A stretch of DNA of 60,466 bases from an uncultured Microcaldota archaeon (GTDB lineage: Archaea > Micrarchaeota > Micrarchaeia > Anstonellales > Bilamarchaeaceae): assembly GCA_903835385.1 (NCBI GenBank), contig CAILMQ010000048.1:1-60466 (forward strand), given 5' to 3'. Below are positions 25,370 to 33,558 of this stretch, piece by piece. How positions within the stretch are numbered: position 1 is the stretch's first letter; the number at the start of each line of letters is the position of its first letter. Below the pieces are notes generated by a model. That model saw only the letters and a program-made list of their open reading frames with translations. It had not been told where the DNA came from and ran no database searches. The translations under genes were made by a program, and so were the position numbers.

Positions 25370-26160
25370 CCGGGACCAATGACGCAATCACTGGGCCAGC
25401 TCAGGCGGCACAAGCGCCGCTCACACGGGCCGCACCGGAGGCCGCACAAGCCGCCCAGGCGCCGCCCCATGCCGTCCGCGGAACCACAGCCCCTCCTGCG
25501 GCCCATCATCACGCGCCGGAGCAGGGTAAGCCGGGCATCATCACAATGATAAAGCAGCATCCGCTGGCCGCGGACGCGGTTTTCGTATTCGTGCTGCTGC
25601 TCCTGGTCGGAGGGTTCCTCTACTGGCACGACATGTCTGGCAAGATATACATCGAGAAGGCGCAGATAAGCGCGCCCGTGATAGAGATAAGCCCGTCAAT
25701 GCCAGGAGTGATAGACAAGTTCTACGTGCAGGAGGGCGACGAGGTCTCCCAGGGGCAGAAGCTCGCCAAGGTCGGGGACGAAACAATCACGGCCAGGACC
25801 GCCGGCGTCGTCACCTGGATACAGAACACACCGGGCCAGATGGCCAGCCCCGGGCAGCCGATAGTCAAGATGATAGACCCGCGCGAGTTCAGGGTCGTCG
25901 GCCGCATAGAGGAGGACAAGGGACTTGCGGACATAAAGCCGGGCCAGAAGGTCGCATTCACGGTTGACGCGTTCCCGGGCAGGCAATACTCCGGCGTGGT
26001 TGACTCGGTAGGGGCCGCGGCAAGGGATTCCGACATAGTGTTCAGCATCTCGGACCAGCGCCAGGAGCGCGAGTTCGACGTGAACGCGGTTTTCGACGTG
26101 CGCGCCTACTCCGAGCTCAAGAACGGCATGTCCGCCAAGATGTGGGTGTACAAGTCCTAG
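25366..26160 (+). CDS. HlyD/EmrA-like membrane fusion protein
   Basis: 264 residues: an Ala/Pro-rich cytoplasmic N-terminus, one transmembrane helix (DAVFVFVLLLLVGGFLYW), then the barrel-sandwich halves (APVIEISPSMPGVIDKFYVQEGD and RTAGVVTW) and the beta-barrel domain (GQKVAFTVDAFPG). The long hairpin present in Gram-negative adaptors is absent: the lipoyl-like halves are joined by only about 25 residues. In bacteria these adaptors link a pump to an outer-membrane channel. With no outer-membrane partner seen here, it may instead present substrate to or from the MFS pump. Confidence 0.85.
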   Translation: MTGTNDAITGPAQAAQAPLTRAAPEAAQAAQAPPHAVRGTTAPPAAHHHAPEQGKPGIITMIKQHPLAADAVFVFVLLLLVGGFLYWHDMSGKIYIEKAQISAPVIEISPSMPGVIDKFYVQEGDEVSQGQKLAKVGDETITARTAGVVTWIQNTPGQMASPGQPIVKMIDPREFRVVGRIEEDKGLADIKPGQKVAFTVDAFPGRQYSGVVDSVGAAARDSDIVFSISDQRQEREFDVNAVFDVRAYSELKNGMSAKMWVYKS

Positions 26161-26192
26161 CCGCGCTCGCGTGGCAAAGGCCGCTGATTCTT

Positions 26193-27671
26193 ATGGACAG
26201 GAACGACGCCCGCTGGCTCATACTGCTGACCGTGATAATCGGCACGTTCCTGGGCAGGCTTGACCAGACCATCGTCAACCTCGCGCTCCCCAAGATAATT
26301 GGGGATTTTTCCATAACCGTTTCCCAGGCAGGCTGGATAGCGACCGCCTACATACTGGCGAACGCGGTGTTCGTGCCTGTGTGGGGCAAGCTCGGGGACA
26401 CCATAGGCAGGAAGAAGGTGTACATCTGGGGTTTCAGCATATTCATAGTGGGCTCCATCCTAGCCGGCCTGGCGTGGAACCTGAATTCCATGATAGTGTT
26501 CAGGATAATCCAGGCCATAGCCGGCTCAGCCGACTACCCCACCGCCATGGCAATCCTGGCGGTTACCTTCAGGGAGCCCAAGGAGCGGGCAGAGGCGCTG
26601 GGCATATGGTCCGCATCCTTCGCCGCGGCCACGGTTTTCGGCCCGCTCATAGGAGGCCCGCTCATAGACACGTTCGGCTGGCGCTCGGTGTTCCTGGTCA
26701 ACCTGCCCATAGGCATAATCGGCCTGGTCATGGCCTCGGTTTTCATAAGTGAGTCCGTGTCAGAGAGGAAGACCGTGAAATTCGACATCGAGGGCGCGCT
26801 GACGCTGGGCATAGCGCTTTCCGCGCTGGTGCTCGTGCTTGACCAGGGGCAGGGCTGGGGCTGGCTCTCCAACAACTCGCTGTTTTGCTACGCCGCAATG
26901 GTGGTTTTCGGCTATGCGTTCTACCGCATAGACAGGGTGCATCCGGAACCGATTGTGGATTTCAAGTTCTTCAGAATCAGCGCTTTCAACGGCGCGCTCA
27001 TCAACAACTTCGTGGTGTTCATGGGCATGATGGGCGGTGTTTTCCTCATTCCGGTCTTCGCCCAGGCATTCCTCGGCCTGGACGCCACATCCACAGGGTT
27101 CCTTTTCATGCCCATGGCATTCTGCATGATGATCGCCGCCCCGCTCGGGAGCGCGCTCATGGGAAGGGTACAGCCCAAATACGTCATCGCCGCAAGCACC
27201 CTGGTGGCAGGCGCCGGCATCTTCCTTTTCACGGGCCTGGACCCCCGCTCGGGGCCAATTGACATAGTGCTGCCCATATCCATAATGGCGTTCGGCATGG
27301 GTTTCGGCATGGCCCAGCGCACCAACATCATCGCCTCCGCCGTGCCTGCCGAGGAAATAGGCATAGCCTCGTCCGTGCTCGCCCTCGCGCGGAACATCGC
27401 CGGCGCATTCGGAATCGCGCTGTTCTCCACGCTACTGACCAACTCCGCGGAGAGCAATCTCATCAGCATATCCCAGAACAGCTTCATCCACACCGCGGAC
27501 CCGCTCATACGGGCGCAGTTCGTCGCGCTCATGGAGCTCAAGGCGCAGATACTGGCCTACCACACGGTCTTCATAGTGGCGGCGGCCATCATCACGGCAG
27601 GAGGAATAATCGCGCTTTTCACGCTGAACGTGAAGGAAAAGAAGAGCGGCGTGGAAGTTTTTATTGAATGA
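26193..27671 (+). CDS. MFS exporter, DHA2 (EmrB/QacA) family
   Basis: 492 residues with about 14 transmembrane helices. Motif D1 is LDQTIVNLALP and motif A is GKLGDTIGRKK, both typical of proton-driven DHA2 multidrug exporters. ATG 26193 is preferred; an in-frame start at 26142 would overlap the adaptor gene by 19 bases. It is the third gene of the marR-emrA-emrB-like cassette. Substrate unknown. Confidence 0.9.
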   Translation: MDRNDARWLILLTVIIGTFLGRLDQTIVNLALPKIIGDFSITVSQAGWIATAYILANAVFVPVWGKLGDTIGRKKVYIWGFSIFIVGSILAGLAWNLNSMIVFRIIQAIAGSADYPTAMAILAVTFREPKERAEALGIWSASFAAATVFGPLIGGPLIDTFGWRSVFLVNLPIGIIGLVMASVFISESVSERKTVKFDIEGALTLGIALSALVLVLDQGQGWGWLSNNSLFCYAAMVVFGYAFYRIDRVHPEPIVDFKFFRISAFNGALINNFVVFMGMMGGVFLIPVFAQAFLGLDATSTGFLFMPMAFCMMIAAPLGSALMGRVQPKYVIAASTLVAGAGIFLFTGLDPRSGPIDIVLPISIMAFGMGFGMAQRTNIIASAVPAEEIGIASSVLALARNIAGAFGIALFSTLLTNSAESNLISISQNSFIHTADPLIRAQFVALMELKAQILAYHTVFIVAAAIITAGGIIALFTLNVKEKKSGVEVFIE

Positions 27672-27694
27672 AATAAAAATAAAAAAAAGGAAGG

Positions 27695-28669
27695 CTAATC
27701 GCAGATCCCTTCCTTCTTCACCCTGAACACGCACTCGCCCTCGGGCAGGTTCGGGGAGTCCACGAGCCGCGCGATGCGCTTGTCGTCCTTTGACTTGCGC
27801 AAATAGACCCGGTAAGTGGAGGAATGCGCGACAATATTCCCGCCAATGGGCTTGGTCGGGTCTCCGAAGAGCATGCCCGGGTCGTCCATGACCTGGTTCG
27901 TCAGGTAGATTGCGATGTTGTAGTTGTCCGCGAGCCTCTGCAGGGTGTGCACGTGCTTGTTCAGCTTCTGCTGCCTCTCGCCGAGCGCGCCCCTTCCCAG
28001 GTAGTCCGAACGGAAGTGCGAGGTGAGTGAGTCCACGACGATGAGCCCGATGTTCTTCTCCTTTATCAGGTCCTCGCATTTCTCTATCAGGATTATCTGG
28101 TGGTCGGAGTTCTCCGCCCTGGCGACATATATGTTTTTCAGCACCTCGGTCGCGTCCATGCCCTGGCCTTCGGCGAGCTGCGCGATGCGGTCCGGCCTGA
28201 ATGTGTGCTCGGTGTCGACGAAAATCACGCCCTTTCCAAGGCCCCCCTGCTCCTGCGGCTTCTGCACGTTCACGCAGAGCTGGAACCCCAGCTGGCTTTT
28301 GCCCGAGCTGAACCGCGCGTAGGCTTCGGTGATGGCCTGGGTTTCCACGCCCCCGCCCAGCAGCTCATCGAGCGCTTTGGAGCTCGTCGCTATCCTGCCT
28401 ATCACCTTCCTGCGCTCAAGGACCATGTCGCCGCTCTCAAAACCGATTTCCACCATGGATTTGGCCGCCTCGATGGCTTTTCTGGAGGCTTCCACGCCAA
28501 TGCCGCTTATCTCCGAGAGGTCCTGCGGCGACATGGTCGCCAGCTTGGAGAACTCGCTGTACCCGGCCACTCTTATCTTTTCTGCGGACACCTCCCCTAT
28601 TCCGGGAAGGTCCTCAAGGTCCTTGTAGAATTTCTTCTTTTTGTCGTTTTTGTCATCTGTCATAATCAT
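27695..28669 (-). CDS. radA: DNA repair and recombination protein RadA
   Basis: The archaeal RecA/Rad51 recombinase, 324 residues. An N-terminal helix-hairpin-helix domain ([13 protein letters not shown], then [16 protein letters not shown]) precedes the ATPase core with [17 protein letters not shown] (Walker B) and the L2 region ([11 protein letters not shown]...PIGGNI). The Walker A is unusual: [12 protein letters not shown] in place of the usual GEFGSGKT/S, so its first Gly is Ala, though GKS is kept. ATG 28669 overlaps the stop of the upstream gene (TGATG), so translation is coupled. A polymerisation motif around FSKLA is present. Confidence 0.93.
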   Translation of the reverse strand: MIMTDDKNDKKKKFYKDLEDLPGIGEVSAEKIRVAGYSEFSKLATMSPQDLSEISGIGVEASRKAIEAAKSMVEIGFESGDMVLERRKVIGRIATSSKALDELLGGGVETQAITEAYARFSSGKSQLGFQLCVNVQKPQEQGGLGKGVIFVDTEHTFRPDRIAQLAEGQGMDATEVLKNIYVARAENSDHQIILIEKCEDLIKEKNIGLIVVDSLTSHFRSDYLGRGALGERQQKLNKHVHTLQRLADNYNIAIYLTNQVMDDPGMLFGDPTKPIGGNIVAHSSTYRVYLRKSKDDKRIARLVDSPNLPEGECVFRVKKEGICD

Positions 28670-28983
28670 CACTGTTCCGTTTGCTTGTCGAATTTATTGG
28701 CGTTCGCGAACACGAGCAGCTTAAGCTGGCCTATCTTTAGCGTGTAAAATTCGTTGCCCTGCTTGGAAACGTTCTTCCACATGCCGCCCACATTCACGTA
28801 AACCGATTTTCCCTCCTTGTCGCGGTCGGTCTGCACCACGCGGAAATCCGGCCTGTTTCCGCCTGGGGCCGGGCCACCCGTGCCAGGTTTCAGGTTCCCG
28901 GTTTCCGGTTTCGGGTCCTGCTTTTCCTCACCCGTAACCTCCTCGAATCCCTCGTCCCCTAAATTTACTTCCGTTTCTTTCAC
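28669..28983 (-). CDS. Small protein coupled to radA, DUF736-like
   Basis: 104 residues. An acidic, Pro/Gly-rich N-terminus leads to a compact C-terminal part, [20 protein letters not shown] then [15 protein letters not shown], which resembles the short DUF736-type beta proteins (the match is by eye). The GTG start has a perfect AGGTGAT ribosome binding site 5 bases upstream. The TGATG overlap with radA implies that the two products are made together, so a role beside RadA, for example in single-strand DNA handling, is a reasonable guess and no more. Confidence 0.7.
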   Translation of the reverse strand: MKETEVNLGDEGFEEVTGEEKQDPKPETGNLKPGTGGPAPGGNRPDFRVVQTDRDKEGKSVYVNVGGMWKNVSKQGNEFYTLKIGQLKLLVFANANKFDKQTEQ

Positions 28984-28996
28984 TCAAATCACCTGA

Positions 28997-29030
28997 GTAT
29001 ATACTTAGATATTATACGTATATACTAAGG
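28997..29030 (-). promoter_or_regulatory. Promoter of the radA operon with direct repeats
   Basis: The minus strand carries TTAGTATATACGTATAATA as TATA region. A 9-base word, GTATATACT on the plus strand, occurs at 28997-29005 and again at 29018-29026, two helical turns apart. Regulator binding to this pair is possible but unproven. Confidence 0.5.
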
Positions 29031-29048
29031 GATTAGGGCAAAGCCTGG

Positions 29049-29275
29049 TATAAAAACGTTTCGGAGGTGGATTTCCGCGGAATCCGGCGCACCGGATTCC
29101 GTGGCACCGAGTTCGGATCGCCGAACTCGATTGCCGCGGCTCCTGACCTTCTAAAGTTTTCCCATCAGTGCGGTCCTACATCGCTTCTCACCCGTCTTCC
29201 TAAGGTCGCTCGTCCCCTGTTTGCCTGGTGCTCGCGAGGTCCCTTCGGTGTCTGACTTGTGCACCAGGCAGTCTG
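29049..29275 (+). ncRNA. Structured gap, possible small RNA
   Basis: No convincing protein is encoded between 28984 and 29298. TATAAAAA (29049-29056) would start a plus-strand transcript near 29077, exactly at a 13-pair hairpin (29075-29087 with 29092-29104, loop CGCA, one G-U). A second perfect 9-pair hairpin follows (29108-29116 with 29121-29129), and GCCTGGTGC (29223-29231) pairs with GCACCAGGC (29261-29269). Read on the minus strand, the same hairpins end in TTTTTATA and could terminate the aspartokinase transcript. It does not match RNase P, SRP or tRNA features I know. Confidence 0.35.
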
Positions 29276-29298
29276 AACGCGGCGTCCATGCGAACGCC

Positions 29299-30687
29299 TC
29301 AGCTTTTGAAATACGCCTCGTACACCGCCTTCGCGGCCTTCTCGCCATCGCCATTCCTCAGCCAGAGGATGAAACTCACGCCCAGCTGCGAATAGAACGG
29401 TGCGTTGATTCCGGCTCCATCGAGCACATCGAATATCCCCTTTGCCAGGCCAGGCGTCCTGCTAATCCCTTCCCCCACGATCGCGACCGCGCTCAGCTCG
29501 TGCACCTTTATGTCCTGCGGAGCGGTTGCGTTCCTTATCCTCGCCACCAGCTGGGCGATGCTCACGCCGGCGCTTTCCATGCTCTCCCTCCTTACTACCA
29601 CCGAGATGTCGTTTATGGAGGACGGGGCATGCTCCACCGAGATTTTCATGTCGGTAAACAGCCCCAGCATGCCAGTGAAGAATCCTACTGTGTTGGCGAC
29701 CCCGGATTTCACGACTTCAAAAGCCAGGAACTCGCCCCTGTGGACTATGCCGGTTATCCCCCTTTCTCCGCTGCCCACCTGCGGTAGTATGTAGGTCCCC
29801 GACGATTCCTCAAACGTGTTGAGGACCTGGGTCGGTATGCCATATGTCGAAATAGGCACGGCCGCCTCATACTGGAAAACCCCGAACTTCCCGCCGAGCG
29901 TCAGCTCATTGAGCTCCCGGTGCGTCATGAACGGTATCACCGGTGCGTCTGGCGCTATGGAAGGTTCCACTGAGCGTATGCCGTTCGTGTCAGTGAAATT
30001 CTGGTATAGCCCGGCCTGCAATACTGAAGCGAGCACGGCGCCGGTATAGTCGCTTCCGCCCCTCCCGAAGATCCTTATGACTCCGCCGGAGTCATAGCCG
30101 TAGAAACCGGGAAACACGACGCGCCCGCCGTTATCAAGCACATCCTGGACCCTGCTCCTGATTGCCGGGTAATCTTCGTCCCGCACGTAATTCTGGTTGC
30201 CGCTACGGCTGACCAGGAATGCCGCGTCCGCAGGGTCCAGATAGCACGCATTCACCCCTATCATTTTCAGGTAACCCGCCATAAGGCGCGCGTTGAACTC
30301 CTCACCCAGGGCCGCAACCGGGGCATCGTCCTCGGCAAGCCGCTCCGCTCTTCCAAGCACAGTCTCCCTTATCCTGCCGCTGACCCGCGCCTCGTCGCCC
30401 ATGCCAAGCCCGTCTTCTATGTTCCGGTAAATCCCTTCAACGCCCGCGATGTCCTCTTCAAGCGGCTCGCATGTCCGCGCTTTTCTGGCTATTTGGAGAA
30501 GCCTGTCCGTCACCTTGGTGTCGTTCGTCTGCGTGCTACCGGGCCCTGGGACTTTTATTTTTCCCGGGGCCGAGACCACGATGACCCTCATATCAGTATT
30601 CTTCGCCACCCTCTTCCCGACTGTGCGGAAGCCGTGCTCGTCAGCCAGGGAGCTTCCGCCGAATTTCGCGACAATCAAACTGGACAT
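29299..30687 (-). CDS. Aspartate kinase
   Basis: First enzyme of the aspartate family pathway (Lys, Thr, Met, Ile). 462 residues: an N-terminal amino-acid kinase domain with KFGGSSLAD, the GEEFNARLMAGYL region, and GRGGSDYTGAVLASVL, followed by two ACT domains (FFTGMLGLFTDMKISVEHA; VAIVGEGISRTPGLAKGIFD) for amino-acid feedback. ATG 30687 is supported by AGGTG just upstream and a TATA-like box about 50 bases away. It is divergent from another ACT-domain gene, suggesting shared control. Confidence 0.92.
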   Translation of the reverse strand: MSSLIVAKFGGSSLADEHGFRTVGKRVAKNTDMRVIVVSAPGKIKVPGPGSTQTNDTKVTDRLLQIARKARTCEPLEEDIAGVEGIYRNIEDGLGMGDEARVSGRIRETVLGRAERLAEDDAPVAALGEEFNARLMAGYLKMIGVNACYLDPADAAFLVSRSGNQNYVRDEDYPAIRSRVQDVLDNGGRVVFPGFYGYDSGGVIRIFGRGGSDYTGAVLASVLQAGLYQNFTDTNGIRSVEPSIAPDAPVIPFMTHRELNELTLGGKFGVFQYEAAVPISTYGIPTQVLNTFEESSGTYILPQVGSGERGITGIVHRGEFLAFEVVKSGVANTVGFFTGMLGLFTDMKISVEHAPSSINDISVVVRRESMESAGVSIAQLVARIRNATAPQDIKVHELSAVAIVGEGISRTPGLAKGIFDVLDGAGINAPFYSQLGVSFILWLRNGDGEKAAKAVYEAYFKS

Positions 30688-30732
30688 GTTCCTGCACCTT
30701 TGAGTTTCTGCATGTGCCTGTTGGCTCCTGTT

Positions 30733-30789
30733 CGTATATATTAATCGAATGTCTGAAATAAAACAAAAAATCAAGATACTGTTTTAAAA
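30733..30789. promoter_or_regulatory. Divergent promoters for aspartokinase and the ACT protein
   Basis: TTTTAAAA at 30782-30789 is centred about 27 bases before the ATG at 30812, so that mRNA should be leaderless. On the other strand a TTAATATATAC box near 30733-30743 serves aspartokinase. Confidence 0.55.
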
Positions 30790-30811
30790 TGAACCAAATA
30801 ACCGTTTCCAC

Positions 30812-31462
30812 ATGGTCACCATAGCCAAAGTCGTGGAAAAGCTCGTGAAGCAGAACCCCTCCCTTGAAATCTCCCTTTCCAAGGGCATCATCAGCTACTC
30901 CAAGCTCGCCCGCTACGTTCATGGCGAGGTGGAAAAGGAGTTCGGCAGCAAGGCCAATGACGCGGCCATAACCGTGGCGCTCAAGCGGCTGAGGGAGCGC
31001 GCGGGCCATATCTACGAGGCGAAGAAGGGCGTGTACGGCGCCCTCGAGCTGAACACGAGCTCGAACCTCACGGAGCTGACAATCAACAGGTCAGGCCGCA
31101 TGCCGCAGATAATGAAATCCATATACGAATTCCCGGAGCTCGAGGAGGGCTGCATCATGCACGCGGTGCAGGGGAACAACCAGACGACATTCGTTTTCAG
31201 CACCAGGCTGGAGAGGAGGATGTGGTCCCTGCTTTCCAACGAAAAGGCGATTTCCGAAATAAAGGACCTGGCCCAGCTTTCCATAAAATTCGATGAAAAG
31301 ATGATGCGGGTCCCGGGGTTCATAGTCTACATACTCAAGGAGCTGGCCTGGAACAACATCAACATAGTTGAAATCGTCTCCACATACACTGAGCTCATCG
31401 TCATAATGAAAAAAGACGACCTGATGAACGCCTACAGGATTGTGCAGGAGCTGCTTTTCTAG
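30812..31462 (+). CDS. ACT-domain regulatory protein with winged-helix-like N-terminus
   Basis: 216 residues. The N-terminal 75 residues look like a winged helix (GIISYSKLARYVHGEVE...AAITVALKRL). The C-terminal part is an ACT domain, GFIVYILKELAWNNINIVEI then STYTELIVIMKKDD, which senses small ligands such as amino acids. The combination and the divergent aspartokinase neighbour suggest amino-acid-responsive control of that gene; this is inferred. The message appears leaderless. Confidence 0.72.
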   Translation: MVTIAKVVEKLVKQNPSLEISLSKGIISYSKLARYVHGEVEKEFGSKANDAAITVALKRLRERAGHIYEAKKGVYGALELNTSSNLTELTINRSGRMPQIMKSIYEFPELEEGCIMHAVQGNNQTTFVFSTRLERRMWSLLSNEKAISEIKDLAQLSIKFDEKMMRVPGFIVYILKELAWNNINIVEIVSTYTELIVIMKKDDLMNAYRIVQELLF

Positions 31463-31543
31463 CATTCCCCGGTACATCATCACATTCTCCCATAATGCAA
31501 AACCTTTTAAATTCTGACCGGCATATAACGACAGGCGAAATTT

Positions 31544-32173
31544 ATGGAACCAGAAGACGCGCTCATGGTTGAAAGTAAAAGCAGGCTCAGGATACTGGTA
31601 GTGGAGGACAACCCGGCATTCATGGAAAACGCCCTCAGAGCAATCGCCGGAAAAGGGCACGACGCGCTCCCGGCCACCAACCTCGAAGAGGTGCTTCATC
31701 TCGGGAGGCTCAACCTGGATTTCATCCTCAGCGACGTGCACTTCCCGGACGAGCGCGGAGGGAAACCGGTAGAGAACATAGTTCCGCTCATGCACGCTGC
31801 ACTCGAGGCCAATGTGCCAATCTGTTTCGTGACACAGGCCGACCATCATGGCCTGACCGAGAGTAACGAGGGTTACATTTCCATCAAGCCGCTTACCATA
31901 GGCAACCTCTTCGAGACGCTTGCGGAACTCACCGGCCCGAAAGCGGACCAGGCAAAGAAGGCGTTCTTAAGCGTGAAGTCAACAAACCCCATGAACATAA
32001 AGGCCAATGCCAAGACGCCTGAAATCTGGGCAAGGGCGATTGACGGGCTGCGGAACGCGTGCGCGCAGGCGCCGGGCCCGGTGGAACTCGTGGCGAGGGC
32101 GGTCACGAAGGACAGCGGGCTGGTTGTCGGGGTTGAAAAAGGTTTGCCGGTGCTGAGAGCGTCGCGTAGATGA
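31544..32173 (+). CDS. Stand-alone receiver-domain protein
   Basis: 209 residues. A CheY-like receiver occupies about residues 14-125: acidic pocket VVEDNP (Glu21-Asp22), phospho-acceptor Asp64 in FILSDVHFP, Thr97 in CFVTQAD and Lys115 in ISIKPL, all in place. The remaining 85 residues are helical with no DNA-binding motif I can recognise. No histidine kinase is in the window. CTTTTAAATT near 31502-31511 is a plausible TATA box. ATG 31544 or ATG 31565 may be the start. Confidence 0.8.
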   Translation: MEPEDALMVESKSRLRILVVEDNPAFMENALRAIAGKGHDALPATNLEEVLHLGRLNLDFILSDVHFPDERGGKPVENIVPLMHAALEANVPICFVTQADHHGLTESNEGYISIKPLTIGNLFETLAELTGPKADQAKKAFLSVKSTNPMNIKANAKTPEIWARAIDGLRNACAQAPGPVELVARAVTKDSGLVVGVEKGLPVLRASRR

Positions 32174-32308
32174 TTTGTCTCAACAAAAAATCATCGCGGC
32201 GAAAGCAAGAATAAGCGAACGCGGGAATGAGCGAACGCGGAAGCGGCGCTGGATAAAAAAAGCGCTATCACCGCGCCCGTCGCGGGAATCGCCATAATGC
32301 CCTGATTT
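32174..32308. other. Gap of 135 bases without a gene
   Basis: Contains a short tandem repeat, AGCGAACGCGG twice at about 32214-32241, and a GC-rich region that can form weak hairpins before the convergent small membrane protein gene. Nothing else is supported. Confidence 0.4.
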
Positions 32309-32557
32309 TCATTTAAGCAATCCGGCGCTCGTCTGCTGTATCAGCGTCGCGGCGCCTGCTATGGCGGCCACAATCACGCCGCCAATCATCATGGAAACCG
32401 CGGCGGTCTGCCATTTGCCCCTGGTCTCAGGAGGCTGGGTCTGGGCAAGGCCGTAGACTATGCCTCCCAGCACGACAAGTATGACGGATATCACCGGCGC
32501 TATTTCCGTAAGAAAAGTCGCTATGTTGGTTGCCGTGGTTTCAAGCCCTATTGCCAT
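32309..32557 (-). CDS. Small two-helix membrane protein, VirB2/TrbC-like
   Basis: 82 residues with two hydrophobic helices (APVISVILVVLGGIVYGLA and AAVSMMIGGVIVAAIAGAAT) joined by a polar loop (QTQPPETRGKWQ). This hairpin plan resembles VirB2/TrbC-type pilins, but no cleavable signal or other secretion-system gene is near, so the similarity is only topological. A TTTTTAAACC box about 28 bases upstream predicts a leaderless message. Confidence 0.6.
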   Translation of the reverse strand: MAIGLETTATNIATFLTEIAPVISVILVVLGGIVYGLAQTQPPETRGKWQTAAVSMMIGGVIVAAIAGAATLIQQTSAGLLK

Positions 32558-32608
32558 GGCCTGATAAGGTAAAAAAGAGTTTTTAAACCGCGTTGTTGGT
32601 GCTGCGTC

Positions 32609-33526
32609 TCATTCCGCGACCGGCTTCGTCACGCCCGTGATGGCGTTGAAATAAAGGTAATTCGGCAGTGCCATGCCCCGCGCCCGCCTTTCCACGGTTA
32701 GCGCGAATTCCACGTCCGCCTCCACATTCTTTTTGTAAACGAAGTGGTCCGGTTTCGGGTTATTGACCCGCTCACCCGTGGCTGTCTCGAAAACCGCAGC
32801 CACTGCACGCCAGAAATCCGCCAGCGCGTGCTGGTAAAGCGACACCATGCCCAGGTAATCCGGAGCCGGCCCGGTGAAATGCAGGGTCGGCACCCCGGTC
32901 ATGGGCAGCATCATCATATCCTGAAAAAGCCTGCCGGTTCCATTAATCTGCGCCTCTATCCCTATGGATCTTCCCCTTACCGTGGTTTCCGTCCTTATGC
33001 CGCAGAGCATGTCGACTATGCTCTTTCCGGCATCGTCCGCAGGAAGCATGATATTGAAATACGGGCTGAAATTCTGTGCGTACAGCTGGGGTTCGTTTGC
33101 CAGAACACTATTCCTTGGATATGAATTCGCTATCTGCTTGGAGGGGTGGCCTGCGCAGCATGCGCCGGTCATGGCAACATGGGTGCAGCTTGCGATGAGG
33201 TCTATCACTTCAATTATCGCGCGGTCCACGTTTATCGCGACCTCCACGGGCAGCCCGCGGTAGGGATACTTGCAGCCCGGCGCATAGCCCACGAGCAGGC
33301 CTTCCTTTTCCTCCTTGGTTTTCCTGCCCTGGTGCTCCTGGATGCAGTCCTGAATAAGCCTGGCCTTGTTTGAGAAATATGTGCGTTTGTCCCCGTCAAC
33401 CTGCTGCCTTGCCACGTGCAGGTCCCTGCCGAGCAAAGCCATTGCCTCGTTGAACGGCATCCTCCTGACAGGCATCTGCCATCCGAAGCCTGTTACGGCC
33501 TGGTGGCCGTTATCCCGCTGTTTCAT
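32609..33526 (-). CDS. Protein of unknown function with CCAGH motif
   Basis: 305 residues, soluble. A conserved-looking core reads SCTHVAMTGACCAGHPSKQ, with three Cys and two His that could bind metal, followed by SPYFNIMLPAD. Near the N-terminus are GYAPGCKYPYRG and a basic region. I recognise no family. A TTTAAAA box about 27 bases upstream predicts its own leaderless transcript despite the close GAPDH gene. Confidence 0.65.
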   Translation of the reverse strand: MKQRDNGHQAVTGFGWQMPVRRMPFNEAMALLGRDLHVARQQVDGDKRTYFSNKARLIQDCIQEHQGRKTKEEKEGLLVGYAPGCKYPYRGLPVEVAINVDRAIIEVIDLIASCTHVAMTGACCAGHPSKQIANSYPRNSVLANEPQLYAQNFSPYFNIMLPADDAGKSIVDMLCGIRTETTVRGRSIGIEAQINGTGRLFQDMMMLPMTGVPTLHFTGPAPDYLGMVSLYQHALADFWRAVAAVFETATGERVNNPKPDHFVYKKNVEADVEFALTVERRARGMALPNYLYFNAITGVTKPVAE

Positions 33527-33558
33527 GGTATATAGTTGTTAGAACTGTATTTTAAAGG

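Noticed and set aside
29075-29135. Possible tRNA or RNase P piece in the hairpins
   Set aside because: No cloverleaf, no T-loop GTTCRA context in the right geometry, and none of the conserved RNase P words.
29067-29354. Short frames on both strands across the hairpin-rich gap before aspartokinase
   Set aside because: No start signals, no protein-like composition, and they run through strong inverted repeats.
32214-32241. Start of a CRISPR-like repeat array
   Set aside because: Only two copies of an 11-base word separated by a few bases; no spacer structure.
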